From Piezodorus guildinii (Eukaryota > Arthropoda > Insecta > Hemiptera > Pentatomidae), in NCBI GenBank assembly GCA_023052935.1, contig CM041297.1, positions 111,777,563 through 111,841,562 of the forward strand: a DNA stretch of 64,000 nucleotides. Direction: 5' to 3'. The translations under genes and the position numbers were made by a program. Positions 34,065 to 46,133 of this stretch are shown here, in pieces (position 1 is the first letter of the stretch; every line of letters starts with the position of its first letter). The notes below the pieces were generated by a model. It searched no databases. It was not told the DNA's origin and worked only from the letters and a program-made list of their open reading frames with translations.

Positions 34065-34524
34065 AAGTCATATAAGTATAATCTAAATTTTGTTTTTTTA
34101 ATATTTGGTTTGTTTATCGAAATGAGGTATGAATAAATAAAATCCGCTATGGATATTGCCATGAACCCATGCCATGTATGTACCCCGTAGCCATCGGGTT
34201 GCTCACCAAAGGCCAGCCGGTCCCCCCAGCCTAGGGCCTTAGCATGCGACTGCCTGCGACCGACGTCCTATTGTCAACCATAAACTGTAATTACCATGCC
34301 CCCCCCTCCTCCAGTACTAATTGGACTCCAACGCCCCTCTCAAGTCTCTTTTTCATGTCGGTTTATTATCTCTTTAGCAGGACACCGAGAGCTTTCAGGG
34401 ATATTAGCATTGTACGGTGTAGCTCATGTGTAGTTAGTTATTCATACAGAAATGTAATAGGAAATGAACATCCTTTATACGCCAATTCTTGGAAAGGCTT
34501 AAACTTTGGAAGAATAGAATAGAA
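34065..34524. other. Intergenic with GC-richer block
   Basis: 34160-34330 is GC-richer (GCCAGCCGGTCCCCCCAGCC). A 92-codon plus frame (34244-34522) has no recognisable motif. Confidence 0.35.
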
Positions 34525-35110
34525 AAAAAAATTATTCTGGGACAGGGTCCCTTAAGAACAATTGATATGTACAATTAATATATACAATGTGTCTGACCAC
34601 AAGACCAAGGGATTATAATTAATTCTTATTCGCAATGATATAAGAAGAAAAGAATGGGTTAAAGTATACAATAAAATAAATAAAGAATTTCTGATAGACT
34701 AATGAGTTGAAAACACTAAACATTGAAAATGATTCATAATAATTGATCTATTAACTAATTTAAATATGAACAATAAATAATACATTTTCTTTTTGAATAG
34801 ATACTTGATTGGAAATATCAGGCTTGTTGAGCGTCTGTTTGGGATGACAGTAGGTACTGGAACTGCTGGGACTTGAATGATGGTAGAGAAGAAGCATGGC
34901 GGATATGAGTAGGTAGGGAATTCCAGAGAGTAGTAGAGCGGACAAGAAAGGAATGATTAAAAGTTGTTGTTCAATGAGTAGGATTATAAAGATCAGAATG
35001 GCGAGATCTTGTTTGGAGGGAGTGTACTAAGGATTTAAATTGCAGAAGTCTGTGGATATAGGGAGGTAGTAGATAGTTTCAAGGTTAAGTGACCAGACTT
35101 CAGAAATTAA
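34525..35110 (-). pseudogene. CR1-clade retrotransposon, 3' fragment
   Basis: The minus strand reads TLW-NSLP-type C-terminus (here SALLLSGIPYLLISAMLLLY, frameshifted) and ends GTTCTTAAGGGACCCTGTCC-CAGAATAA, the CR1 3' terminus seen at 55.4 kb. The related plus-strand fragment at 41.6 kb shares the block with AATTCCCTA-CTACT-ATATCC. Confidence 0.65.
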
Positions 35111-35449
35111 ATAAGGATCTCAAAAAAAAAAAGAAATTAGTTAAGGACAGTCCAATGTTAGTTTCGAAAATGTTTTTTGTAGAAGTTATCAGTTTCTAGC
35201 TTCTCGGGAATCAATTTTTCGGTAAAATATTTGCAATAGAAATTGTAAGTGTAAGTTGTACGTAGGTCATTAAAATTTAAAAGAGACTCAAGCAATTGAA
35301 CCTAGCGTCCTTAGACCCGGAGATAACTAAGTTGAGGTTCTAAAATTCAGTTTTTTTCCAATGATCAAACAGTACAATTTAAACGTGATCGTAGAGAATG
35401 AATTTATAAGTTGATTGAATGTTAAGACGTTAAGAGACCCTATCATGCC

Positions 35450-36215
35450 CCCTTATTTATTATGTAATCATAGGTGTAAAAAAGACTTGTGAAGAAACTA
35501 CCCAGCGGTAGCACTGCAATGATAATTTAAGTTAGAAGGTCCCGAGACGATCTCCTTTTAATCGCTTTGGAGGGTTAACAGAAATATATGAGATTTATAG
35601 GTTGCGTACAGGGGAATTTGTGCGGTTAGTGAGTTTTGAATTAAAAGTGGTATATCTTTATCGAGATAGGTCCGAGACGATCTTAAAGGATGGAATATTA
35701 AAGTGATTTTATTTGTGACAAAGTAAGAAACATATAGGATTTTGGATTGGATGCGGGAGGAACTAGATTGCTTAGTAGAGCCAGCTCTGAAGCTGGGTTT
35801 CAAATTTCCAGACGGGCTGGATAGTGATAACATAAATGAGCTTTTCGTAATAAAGTGGAAGTTTTTAACGTATGTCAAGTATATGTAGTTACCGGTATTT
35901 AAGAGCAGTTTCTTGTCGTTTAAGTATTTTTTTGAGGATACCAAGTAAGACGTTTGTCAAAATGGAGTTCTTGGTATCGGATTCGTACGACAGGAATAAG
36001 TTGGGTGTTATACAGGATGTTGTATATGGGTGTTATACAGGATACAGTGGGTCGCCGGTTTACAAGGAAGGGTAAGGTAATTTGGTGCGATTTGTTAGGA
36101 TATATTTCAATTCTCCAGTTGTGATACCATTCTTCAATGGCTCTGATGTAGGACTGAAGAGTTTGGATAGCTATGTATAGATAACACACACATGTCATCC
36201 GCATATGTATTGAGT
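35450..36215 (-). pseudogene. Jockey-clade ORF2 fragment, decayed
   Basis: Minus frames give IQTLQSYIRAIEEWYHNWRI, EIYPNKSHQITLPF and HFDKRLTWYPQKNT, then in another frame RAGSTKQSSSSRIQSKILYV and SYFVTNKITLIFH, aligning with the 18.2-19.1 kb copy (IKAIEEWCQNWRIKINPYKS; STKPSNSSRFQ; PYFVTNQLLHND). The 3' part also matches (ACCCAGCGGTAGCAC). Dead, with a local duplication (GTTATACAGGAT twice near 36010-36040). Confidence 0.8.
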
Positions 36216-37020
36216 AAAAAAAAATAAAACGTTTTATCTTCACATAAATGGCTATTTATTACTTGAAACTTAAGGTGAAAAGAGCTAAAATATTCTTTTT
36301 TTGTTTATTATGTTCAATAATTACCTATAATAACAATAAATATTACCTCCTTTAAAATTTGAGGGCTTACTTTTCAAGATACGTAGAACCCGAATAACGT
36401 CCGCGGATTTTCTCCAGAATTACTTTACCAATTTATTTGAAATACGCCACAAAAATACTAGGGCACGCAACGATGATCCTACCACCTTGACGTTGATATC
36501 AGCTGGTTATTTTTAAAATGGTTGCTGATTAAATGTGATATAATTCAATAACTTAGTTATTTTTGAAGATGGAGAAAAAATGTATTCGTGTGTTTTCATA
36601 AAAATAAAAACCCGCGAATAATTATAAAAAATAGAAAAAAGAAAAGAAAAAAATTGAAATTTCACATATAAATTACGCCCATAACTCAGCTATTATTGAA
36701 GATAGAGAAAAATATGTAGAAAGTTTTAGTAAAGCGCCAGAAACTTTTATAAAATAAAAGTTGATCTGTATATTCATGTAGAAAATTATTATAGATGTGA
36801 TTCCATCAAAATTTGGTTATTATTGAAGATAGAAAAAAATTAAAATTCGAAGCTATAAACAGCTATACCCTAATATAGTTATTTGGAAATCATAAACCAG
36901 TGTGTAATAATTTGTAGTATACAAAGTTGTATATGGAAATGGAGATGAATGATGAAAAGCCGATAAAACTAAGTGGTTATTGTAGATAATAATTACTATT
37001 GGTAAATCGATTTTATCAAC
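36216..37020. repeat. AT-rich stretch with a ~130-bp internal periodicity
   Basis: The block TTATT(A/T)TTGAAGAT(A/G)GA-AAAAAT appears three times at about 36556, 36690 and 36816, roughly 130 bp apart, hinting at a degenerate tandem array. A CAAGATACGTAGAA(C/T)CCGAATAACG block at 36378 recurs at 41952. Confidence 0.5.
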
Positions 37021-37066
37021 GGAGGTTAGAGAAAGTCGTTTGTTATGCGCACCATATTTTTTATTT
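37021..37066 (-). repeat. Repeat B terminus
   Basis: GAGAAAGTCGTTTGTTATGC then GCACCATATTTTT is the diverged inverted terminus of repeat B. Confidence 0.5.
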
Positions 37067-37984
37067 TTAAAGTAATATTCCATGCGATTGTAAGTCTTAA
37101 TAAAAAATTATAACGATATCCTTTTTCATGAAAAAAAAAATCAGTATTGCAGAACAAAGGACTTTATAGAAGCCACTGATCCAATACAGAACATAAAATG
37201 TAACTTCTATTTATCCTTTTATAGTTCTCGAAAGACGTAAAGTGAAAGGAATTTCTAGGTATGGCTTCATCCGGATATCCATTACATAGTAGCTAATTGC
37301 ACAACCCCAACCACTTCTGGCTAAAATGAAAATTACACTTTTCTCCTAAGAGGAAATTTTCGAGAGTAAAACTCCTTTAAGATCCCTTCATCCAAAGACT
37401 TGCATAGACAACTGGACATGAGTTGCGCAAAGAAGAAGGACGAGACAATTAGGGCACTAAGAGGTGAGCTCCTGAGCCTGGTATCCTTCTTGGTAATTAC
37501 CATCAGGCACAAAGAAGTCTTATCTGTCGGCAGATCCTGAGGGATTAACGATGGACCATTCCCCTGTCCGTTCTTTGTGACCTAAGCCAGGTCCACAGCA
37601 AGAATACCTTACTCTGTTAGCTTGCTGGCTCAGAGTGTGTACAATAAGAAAACATTTTCTAACTAAAAGTAAAAAAACCGTTAGTGAGTTTACATAAACT
37701 TCATGACTCAGCACAACAGCACAAACAGCCTACATAAACGATCCATAACCGTGATATGGTTTGTACAGTTTTGCAATACCAGAAGTTTAAAAGTTTAGCT
37801 AACCTGCAAGTTCGTTTAACTTAATTTTTAAACCATTAAGATTTAACCAAACAAATAATAGGAGAAAAAAGAACAAAGAACGGACGAATAAATATAGTGA
37901 GTGAAAAATACTAATTTAATAAAATAAACAATGTTTTATAATTGTGATTCAATCCTAATTCAGACCTTGCCGCTGGACATTTTT
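37067..37984. other. Intergenic, nothing recognised
   Basis: AT-rich with a slightly GC-richer part at 37440-37640. No motif found. Confidence 0.35.
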
Positions 37985-38330
37985 AATTCTCGTGATTTTT
38001 TGACCAGTTATTTTATATCCTTTCGTAAATAAAAAACCAGAAATAAAATTTTTTCTAGCCAATATTTTTAGTGTTGCAGCCGTTTTAAGTCAGTTTTACG
38101 GGCGAAAACATGTGATGGGAAAATCTTTCTAATTCCTTTATTTTTTTAGATATAAAATCAAAACAAAAATTAACAATAAGATGCTTTGTACATGCTTTGC
38201 ATTTTTTGTCCCTATGACTCATTTCCTAAATAGTGAAGACATTTGTTTATAAAATTCTCGAAAATGACTAAAAAACGAGACTTTTAGCTAGATAAAAGTA
38301 TATAAAGGAAACGAGACTCAATTTTAATTA
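37985..38330 (-). repeat. Inverted copy of the 20.7-21.0 kb repeat
   Basis: The reverse complement reads CCCATCACATGTTTTCGCCC, GACTTAAAACGGCTGCAACA and TTACGAAAGGATATAAAATA, as in the interior of the mariner at 20.5-21.5 kb. mariner TIRs are not found next to it. Confidence 0.6.
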
Positions 38331-38754
38331 TTTTTTCTTTTACAGCTTTTTCATAGTCCTATTTGCCGTAAAAAATTCATCCTGCAGAACATAGTCTTTT
38401 TTGTATATCAATTTTCAAAATTTGAAATAATTCATTTTTCGAATTAAAGTTTTAATTAAAATTAAAGTTTTATTCGAAACGTGCAAGGTTGTGTCCGATA
38501 GAATTTTATTGATGATGATATTAAAAATAAAATTTCGACTATTGGGATACAAACTGTTAATTCAATAATAACAAATAAAAATTCTCAACTTATATATACC
38601 TTTTTATTTTTATTCATAAATTACGTCGAAAATCTATCTAATTTAAGATACAATCGGGTAATTCCAGATGATTCTGATGTTCCTAATTGGTGTACTTTTT
38701 GTATCTGCATATTATTTAGGCATTTTTACATATTATTAAATTCTGATCAATTTT
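38331..38754. other. Intergenic, nothing recognised
   Basis: AT-rich; no motif. Confidence 0.35.
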
Positions 38755-38762
38755 AAAATTAC

Positions 38763-39054
38763 ATAGGGATCACTTGTAGCTGGGTGGTTAGCGTAACAGC
38801 CTCCTATGCAAAAGGTCACGGGTTCAAACCCGCAGGTGGTCCTAGGATTTTTTAATGGGAGTAAAAAATCCTTAGTTACGCCGTCCTTCGGATGGGACGT
38901 TAAAAGGTGGTCCTGAGCCTGTGCGATGTCAGGTACTCGTTAAAGATCCCTATCCTAATAAAACCTGGATAGGCAAAATTAAGGACTCCCACTGTAGCAT
39001 CGTCCGATTAGCCATAGTAGCATAAAGTGACGTTAAATAAATAAACAAACAAAC
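38763..39054 (+). mobile_element. tRNA-derived SINE, family 1, complete copy
   Basis: The head still folds like a tRNA acceptor (GGATCACTTG / CAGGTGGTCC), with A-box TAGCTGGGTGGTTAGCG and B-box GGGTTCAAACCC. The body has a GGATTTTTTAATGG-AGTAAAAAATCC hairpin, GCCTGTGCGATGTCAGGTAC and GCATCGTCCGATTAGCCATA; the tail is (AAAC)n. Bounded by 8-bp AAAATTAC repeats (38755-38762, 39055-39062), partly ambiguous with the A-rich tail. Confidence 0.9.
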
Positions 39055-39169
39055 AAAATTACTTAATTTTTTAATAGGAAATAACGGAGAGTAGGACTTC
39101 TGAGTAAATAATTTATAATTAATATAATGTATATTTTTTTATATGTATTTATTAATTAATTATAGTACT

Positions 39170-39230
39170 TGTGTGGTCTAGTGGATAGAGCACAAGTCTA
39201 CTTTCTCCGTGTACCGAGTTCAAACTATCT
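39170..39230 (+). mobile_element. SINE family 2, head fragment
   Basis: GTGGTCTAGTGGATAGAGCA then a degraded B box CGAGTTCAAACT, as at 21.83 kb. The body is missing. Confidence 0.65.
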
Positions 39231-39699
39231 TGTTGATTTAAAAAAAAAGACAATAAAAAGTTTAGTAAGTATATATAAATACACAATTTATATATATGTT
39301 TATTAATTTTTTTCGAATCAGTAGCCCTAATTTTGCTAGAATGTTAGCCACACTTTGACACTATGTTTCTCCTTGAAAAAAACTCATTACAATTCTTCAG
39401 AACCAAAAAAAAAAAAAAAAAAAGAAAAAAAGATTCACAAGAAACTTCTCTTTGAGGTATGGAAGAGGAATTTTGAGGTTACTACAGTCTTAAATTAGGA
39501 TAAACAGAGAGGATAAATCAGGCGACTGGAGAACAGTGTTGAACCACAAACTCACTTGTGGGACACCTGGTCCGGCCCCATTACCAGTATCTGCCCTCTA
39601 TGGTATTCATGGGCTTAGAAAGGCTGGTTGTTTCCCCCCCCCCCCCCCTATTACAAATATATGTTTAATAATACTTTTGAAATAAATGATTTGACTTAG
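39231..39699. other. Intergenic with poly(A) and poly(C)
   Basis: A-run at about 39405-39430, a run of 15 C at 39634-39648; no gene recognised. Confidence 0.4.
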
Positions 39700-39926
39700 T
39701 TTATTAATTTTAATAAACAATTAAATTTAAAAAGGAAATCAGTAGAACAACAAACAATTAAGTTTAAAAATGATGTGCATTTTGTATTTAGGACTGATAA
39801 AAATAAAATATTTATTTATTTACCATACCCACCTCTGAAAATATTTATTGGTCAAATTAGATCCAAGTTAAAATATGTTTTCAATTCTACATGTTTGAAT
39901 TTCAATCCGATATTAAAGACTTTAAA
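39700..39926 (+). pseudogene. Unidentified coding-like remnant
   Basis: The plus frame reads KSVEQQTIKFKNDVHFVFRT, then IFIYLPYPPLKIFIGQIRSK and STCLNFNPILKTLK over about 75 codons without stop; the later SINE cuts it off. The YLPY-P motif recalls the segment after the reverse transcriptase in Penelope-like elements, but this is a weak resemblance. Confidence 0.3.
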
Positions 39927-39939
39927 AGTAATTGATTAC

Positions 39940-40162
39940 ACCCGCAGGTGGTCCTAGGATTTTTTAATGGGAGTAAAAAATCCTTGGTTGTTCCGTTTTT
40001 CGGAGGGGACGTTAAAAGGTGGTCCCGAGCCTGTGCGATGTCAGTTACTCGTTAAAAATCCCTATCCTAATAAAACCTGAATAGGCAAAATTTAGGACTC
40101 CCACTGTAGCATCGTCCGATTAGCCTTGGTAGCATAAAGTGACGTTACATAAATAAACAAAC
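39940..40162 (+). mobile_element. SINE family 1, 5'-truncated
   Basis: Starts just after the B box (ACCCGCAGGTGGTCCTAGG) and continues to the (AAAC)n tail. Perfect 13-bp TSDs AGTAATTGATTAC at 39927-39939 and 40163-40175. The TSD shows the truncation happened during insertion. Confidence 0.9.
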
Positions 40163-40340
40163 AGTAATTGATTACTAAAAATTTAAAGAAGGCAAAGATT
40201 TTTTTTTCCTACAATATTTAGGTAAGTCAATTATTTCGTATAAGACCAGTTCTATTTGACTACGATTGTTCCGAAATAAATGAAAATACAAACAGAATAT
40301 TGTTGTCCAGGAAATGAAATAGTGTCAGCTATTCTTATTG

Positions 40341-40376
40341 CTAACGTTTTGACACACATTGTAGGCTTTCATCAGT
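40341..40376 (-). ncRNA. Hammerhead-ribozyme-like motif 1
   Basis: The minus strand reads CTGATGAAAGCCTACAATGT then GTGTCAAAACGTTAG: an exact CTGATGA box, a poor stem II, and AAAACGTT where GAAACGTT is expected. A decayed motif. Confidence 0.4.
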
Positions 40377-40806
40377 GGATCTCAATATAGAGGTAAGCCA
40401 TGAACAATTTGTAACTTGCTTCTCCGAAAAATATCCCGTACATATTTCGTATATTGCAGCGATCTAATGAAGCAATAAAATTAAATAAGCATTAATAATT
40501 AATAAACACTAATATAAGTTTCTATAACCACCCACACTCAGATCGTCTTGAATTCTTCAATGAACTACCAATATGTAAACCTGAAAAAAAGAATGCTATG
40601 TCCGTCTGAGGAACTTATAAAATAAAATTTAAAAAAATCGAGATGAATTTTTTTTTTTTTTTTCAAATAAATATATTGAGTTGCAAACTTCTTCTGATCA
40701 CGTGACAAATCCAGAGGAACTTTTTTTCGTTTTTGGAGGAGGGAGTTCGAAGAAACGGAAGGAGTCTTTTCCTTTTTAGGATGAGAATGAAAAGTTTCTG
40801 TAGACA

Positions 40807-40836
40807 CTTGAAAATGGCCCTAGAGGCCGAAACGTT
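40807..40836 (+). ncRNA. Hammerhead-ribozyme-like motif 2
   Basis: CTTGAAAATGGCCCTAGAGG then CCGAAACGTT: stem II GGCC/GGCC and GAAACGTT are intact, but the first box is degraded (TTGAAAA for CTGANGA). Confidence 0.45.
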
Positions 40837-41624
40837 TTAAATTTTATTTCTTTTGAAAATGGCCAAAAGAATATATCTTGCGAAAAGTTTAAAGCATTTA
40901 TCAATTTTAAATTTTAAGTCAAACAGGCTTATAATTTTAAAATAATTATATTATATTATGATATTACAAGTGAATCAAGAGTGTTGTTTCCAGATATTTA
41001 GTGTACGTTGTTATACTTTAAAAAAGCAGTTAACTACTACTTTTTCGTATATACTTCCCCACTTCTTTCCTCTTTGATCCGCAACTTCGTGATTTAGTAG
41101 GATTTTTATTGAAAAATCTTATTTTTTATGAAATGAAAATAAAATAAATTTTATTCTAAGACGTGCCCTAAGAATAACAAAAATGTACAAATTAAATTAT
41201 ATTTGTCTGATCTTTTAAGACGTCAGTAGAGAAATGGGTCAGATTTGGTAACAACGACTAGTATCCATCAATAGCTTTAAATATCACATACGTTGGAAGA
41301 CTTACAGTTCAAGCGATGGAGAAATAATTCTGTGCTCAGGTGGAAAAATGGGACAGGTCACTTTTTCTATAAATGAGATTTTTCACATTCTGGAGCTTTA
41401 TTCGTTATATGTTTAGAAGATGGTTTTTTACTCATAAACGGACGGAGATATAGATTGTGATGCCTTCCATGATGACAACGAATGACACTTCAACATCTGA
41501 AAAGCTTTCAGTTCTAGAAAAAGTGACTTAAATAATTTTGCTCGCTTCCTGTATCCACAGTCTTTGCAACTTAAATCAACAGTCCACCCCTTGAAACAAG
41601 ATCGCGCCATTTTGAACTTTGAAT
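40837..41624. other. Intergenic with a possible CR1 3' end
   Basis: At 41150-41180 the minus strand reads TTCTTAGGGCACGTCTTAGA-ATAAAATT, like other CR1 3' termini. A minus frame 41428-41655 (75 codons) follows upstream but shows no recognisable motif. Confidence 0.35.
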
Positions 41625-41850
41625 TCCTACCCATAGGACAAAAACTTTTAATCATTCCTATCTTATTCGCTCAACTTCTCTCTGTAATTCCCTAACTACT
41701 AATATCCACCATGCTTCTTCTTTGTCATCATTCAAGTCCCAAATGTTAAAATAGCTTCTGTATACCTAAACAGACACTCAATGATGCTGATACTTAAATC
41801 AAATATCAAACTTTGAATAAAAGAAAATTTACTATTTGTTCATATTTAAG
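41625..41850 (+). pseudogene. CR1-clade C-terminal fragment
   Basis: AATCATTCCTATCTTATTCG, CTAACTACTAATATCCACCA and TGCTTCTTCTTTGTCATCAT match, in order, the minus-strand CR1 fragment at 34.8-35.0 kb. Frame broken. Confidence 0.55.
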
Positions 41851-42269
41851 TTGGTTAATCAATTAATTTTAGTTTATTATTTTTATAATGAACCTTTTTA
41901 GTCGTCCAAAATATTAAATCCTCCCCCCCTTGAATTTGAAGAATTAAGTTTCAAGATACGTAGAATCCGAATAACGAATAAAAAAAAAATTCCACTTGTC
42001 TCCACTCTTCAAATAAATAAATACCAAAATTGTATTTGTTAGTTGTTAGTGCTATCCCATAGAGAATTAAATTTCATGCCAAACGAAAAAAGAATCATTG
42101 AAATTGGTTAAGAAACAGCAGATATGTAGAGGTTTTTAAGTTAGCAGTGGTGAAAAATCATTCTGCTTTGATTTATGAGTGTTATATTACAAATTAAGAT
42201 TAAAATGTTTCATTTTTAAAAATATTTTTAGTCTGATTTTAAAGACATTTTATGTTTTATTTAATTAAC
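41851..42269. other. Intergenic, one shared block
   Basis: Holds CAAGATACGTAGAATCCGAA at about 41952, shared with 36378. Otherwise nothing recognised. Confidence 0.35.
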
Positions 42270-42325
42270 GCCTCTTTATGTTACCAAGGCTAATCGGATG
42301 ATGCTACAGTGGGAGTCCTAAATTT
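42270..42325 (-). mobile_element. SINE family 1, 3' fragment
   Basis: The minus strand reads TTTAGGACTCCCACTGTAGC then ATCATCCGATTAGCCTTGGT, the 3' end of family 1. Confidence 0.7.
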
Positions 42326-42417
42326 AAAGACATTTTATAAAAGCTGCGTGTTAATTTTATTTATAGATTATATGGATTATTTAAAGATTATTGTTGGGAC
42401 GCTCTCCTGCAAATGCC

Positions 42418-42453
42418 CTGAAGAAGGCCTATAATTTAGGCCGAAACTTCGGC
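42418..42453 (+). ncRNA. Hammerhead-ribozyme-like motif 3
   Basis: CTGAAGAAGGCCTATAATTT then AGGCCGAAACTTCGGC: exact CTGANGA box, perfect 5-bp stem II (GGCCT/AGGCC) and GAAAC. The following GTC is changed to TTC, which should abolish cleavage. Nearly identical to motif 4. Confidence 0.65.
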
Positions 42454-43170
42454 ACCAGTAAATTAAGTTAATACTTAATTGTGTTCTTTTGACTGTACCC
42501 TGAAATAACTTTTCCCTTATAGATTATATAGATCTTAGTAGTAGTTATTAAAATATGAAATAGCCCAGCCCCAGTAAATTCTACCTATAGGACTTCAAGA
42601 TACCAAACGTTAACCCCCCTCCGCCCTTGTAAACATGAAATATAATAGGAGTAATAAATCTGAATAAGTTAGCGGTTTCATGGAGCTGATGACTCTGACT
42701 TCTGACCAAACAGGGCGGTGCGGCTGACTCCGGGCCGGTTTAAGCCCCATCCCTTGCACAATGGGGCCCCTCCCCTTTGCATTTTTTGCCTCAGGTCGGG
42801 GGGAGGGGAGAGGGAGGTTAGGCTAAAGCTGGCTAAAGGTAGACGGTGAGGATAGGAATCCTTTATCCAGGTCCATCCGACCCTGAAATAGGCAGTTCTT
42901 CACAATGGCAGGAGGAGAAAAAACATAGCTGTCTCCGAGTCGGAACACCTCAAAACAGCCGACTTCTCTTGTCCTGTTTGCTGGATGTACCGAAACTTGG
43001 CAGGAGGTTGGTGTTGATAGGCCTGGTGGACGATAAGTAGCTAGCTGCTTCGCTGAGCATCATTTTGAAAGGAGTAGACGATTTTTAAAATGTAGCAAAC
43101 AAGTTATAACATGATAAAAAAACATCGGAAATGAGAGTTCAACTTTAAACAATTAACTTATGAATCTGAA
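42454..43170. other. GC-rich block, no gene recognised
   Basis: 42690-43040 is markedly GC-rich (GACTCCGGGCCGGTTTAAGC; GGGGGGAGGGGAGAGGGAGG). A 64-codon frame (42846-43040) lacks motifs. Could be a non-coding regulatory island or an unrecognised repeat. Confidence 0.3.
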
Positions 43171-43300
43171 TGAACTGACAGGTATCTGTATTTTCCGATC
43201 CTCCAAAACAAAATATTATCGGCATATACTAGATATCCTTAAAACATGCTTCTCTGTCTATTCAGTAAATTCGAGATTACAACCCATAAACTTGTATATA
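43171..43300 (+). pseudogene. CR1-clade ORF2 short fragment
   Basis: Reads TKYYRHILDILKTCFSVYSV then NSRLQPINLYI, matching the minus-strand fragment at 8.9 kb (TKYPFYILDLLKPCSSVHSF). The homology stops abruptly. Confidence 0.55.
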
Positions 43301-45084
43301 ATTTCTCAGTCTCTTGTCCTTCGTGCAACACTGAGTACCCTACTTGTCATGTTCTTCAAAATTCATGGCCGATATCAACGCGCCTGTACAAATTTTTATC
43401 ATTAACCACTTACAAACATCAATTCTGTCCTTGTATGGAAACTGGATAACCGTATGTAGTAAAAGAATAGTTACATGCAGAGTAATAGAAAAAGTAAAAA
43501 TGAATATTTAGAGAACAGTTTTTAAATATGATACGAGCACGCGTGTAATGTGACAGTTAACCTCAGAACGAAATTGAAAATAAGCTATTTGAAAGAGGGG
43601 TCTGTTGACGTATGGCGTAAGGAGGGATTGAGTTTCAGAGTAAAGCAGTTGAGGTTAGGAAGGATTAATCAAACGCAGAAGTTAGTTGGGATGAGGGCAG
43701 ACGGGGGAGGGAGGGTTTTAATAGAGTGTTTAAATTGCAGGTTCCGTAGAATATAGAAAAAGCGCTTAGTTCTCAGATAGTAAGAGGGTGAAAAAATAAA
43801 ATATATATATACAGAGAGAGATTAGATTTTTATTGTTTTAGGGCCTGAGGCTCTTTCTTACAGACAAAATAATAATTTTTTACACTTATATTTGTGCCAA
43901 TTATGATTAATATTCTAAAAATAATATATATAAAACATTTTTTCTAGAGAGAGAGAGAGAGAGGGAGGAAGAGAAGACACTGAGATCTAAGCACCTGGTA
44001 AAGTGATAGAGAGGAATGTGGTGGAGGTGATAGAGAGTCATAGAGATGATTGGATGATAGAGAGGAAACTAATATATTAGTTTCTGATTTTCTAAAGGAG
44101 CAATCAAGTTATACATTACCTTATTATATATTAACTTGTCAGTTTTTAATTAATTTATTTTTAATTATTGTTTACATTATAATCTTTTTTTTTCAATCAT
44201 TTATTACCTGATAGTTCGTTCTGATAAAGGTTAAATATACATATAGCCGCTAGGCGTTGATGACCTTAGGATTTTACGCCTTTAAACCAAAACAAACAAA
44301 CAAACCTGGTAAAGTAAGGAAACCTGAACCAATTGTGCGTACAATTCAAGTTCTGGATTATATGCAGTTTTAGCCACCGCATACAGTGGATTTTGGAATG
44401 TTCAACTTAAAATTCTTCAAAAGGTAGTGTAAGTTCTGAAATGTTTGTGACGGTTACATTACATTGGCAATTTTTTAAATTATGTTGTATATTTTTATGT
44501 CACAATAATGGAGATAAGAAAAAAAAAAAAGAAAGGAATTTCAAGACTCCTACTCTTTTCCTAATCTCTTTAAGTTTTTCTTGGAACTTCTTTTGAGAAA
44601 GCATTATTTTAGCTGCAGTAATTCGGCTTACTTGAAACAGTTTATCGAAGAAAATCTACTACTCGCTTCCGAACGTACCAGTAGGTATGTATCACTGCTA
44701 CCATGATTTGCAAACGTGGGATGGGGAGAGATATTAATGGATAGTTCTATATTCAAGATGATCTCGACGATAAAGAATAGTTTAAGAGTGAGCGGTTATT
44801 TAATTAATGCACATTTATGTATACCATAAAATAATAATTGGTACCCGAAGGTCCGACACTGATACTCAAATGCTGCATACATATCTAAATAAGACCCTAT
44901 TACGAAAATTACTCCAATTGTGGACGGAAATAATACGATAACCTATTTTCTTGGAATCAAGTATTAAATAAGCTTGAAAAAGAATTCTAATGTTTTGATG
45001 GAAACATATAATTTAAACAAAATAATATAACAATCGAAATTATTACCAACGGCATTATCACTTAAGTTTATACCGATTTAAATT
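43301..45084. other. Intergenic with GA microsatellite
   Basis: A (GA)n tract at about 43947-43965; G-rich stretch at 43680-43720; an A-run at 44520. No element ends or coding motif recognised. Confidence 0.35.
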
Positions 45085-45835
45085 ACGTATTTTTCTAAAA
45101 TCTAGCTTTCCAACGGTATATTGTATATTTATATTACTATTATTATTTTCAGAAAAATAAAAGTAACTTGCAAAAATTATTTTTCATTCATTCAAGAATA
45201 TTTCTGCAGTTTTCTCTTTAAAATTATCACCATATTCTTTTATATTTCATGTTTATCTTTTTTTTAATCATTCAAAACATGCAGAGATGATTAATTATTT
45301 CTGATCAACAAAGTTAAAGATATTTTAGAGGAAAAAATGTTGGCATTTAAGCTCGGTCACACTATTCCAATCAGAATAAAGCTTGCATGAAATAAAAACC
45401 CAATCAATTTTACATCAATATAGTTAGTTAAATCAAAATCGTTTGGGTCGGGGCCACCTGTGATGTAGTGGCTGGCATACCAGCTTACTATGCCTAAAGC
45501 CGTGGGTTTACCTTCAGATGGCCTTTCGATTTATAATAGGAGGGGAGACGTAGATTGGTGGCCCCGAGCCTGAGCGATGCTACAGTCGTTAAAGTTCCTA
45601 ATCAAACCTGAATGGGCAAAGTTTAAGACTCCCAGTGTAGGATAGTCCGATTAGCCATAGTAGCGTTAAATGGATAAGCAAATTATTATAATTGCATTTT
45701 TGAGAAAATCGTAGTATAAAGTGGCATTTCTGTTTTGATTTTAGAATAATGTAACTGTAATATCTAAGACATACAAATATCTTAAATGTGAAAATATACG
45801 ATCGCAATACTTTACCTTACTATGTAGTAAAACAA
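45085..45835 (+). repeat. Repeat B copy interrupted by a SINE
   Basis: TTTCTAAAATCTAGCTTTCC at about 45095 through AATCAAAATCG at 45430-45445, then a family 1 SINE, then TTTTTGAGAAAATCGTAGTA and the repeat B end near 45780-45835 (ACGATCGCAATACTTTACCT). The uninterrupted order is seen at 32.5 kb. Confidence 0.75.
45446..45690 (+). mobile_element. SINE family 1 inside repeat B
   Basis: GGGGCCACCTGTGATGTAGT head, diverged B box GTGGGTTTACC, GAGCCTGAGCGATG, and ATAGTCCGATTAGCCATAGT end. Diverged; TSD not obvious. Confidence 0.75.
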
Positions 45836-45884
45836 TAAGTATTCTACATTTAAGTGAAATATAATTATATTCAAAACTTTAGGT

Positions 45885-46096
45885 GGTGCATGGATTTTTT
45901 AATGGGGGTTAAACATCTGTAGTTATCCCTTAGATGACGTAAAAAGGTGGTCCCAAGCCTGTGCGATGTCAGGTACTCGGTTAAGATCCCTATCCTAATT
46001 AAACTTGGATAGGCAAAATTTAGGAGTCCCACTGTAGCATCGTTCGATTAGCCATAGTAGCATAAAATGACAATAAATGAATAAACAAACAAATAA

Positions 46097-46100
<4 letters not shown>
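45885..46100 (+). mobile_element. SINE family 1, 5'-truncated
   Basis: AGGTGGTGCATGGATTTTTT, then GTCCCAAGCCTGTGCGATGT, GCATCGTTCGATTAGCCATA and the AAAC-type tail. The tRNA head is missing. Confidence 0.8.
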
Positions 46101-46133
<33 letters not shown>

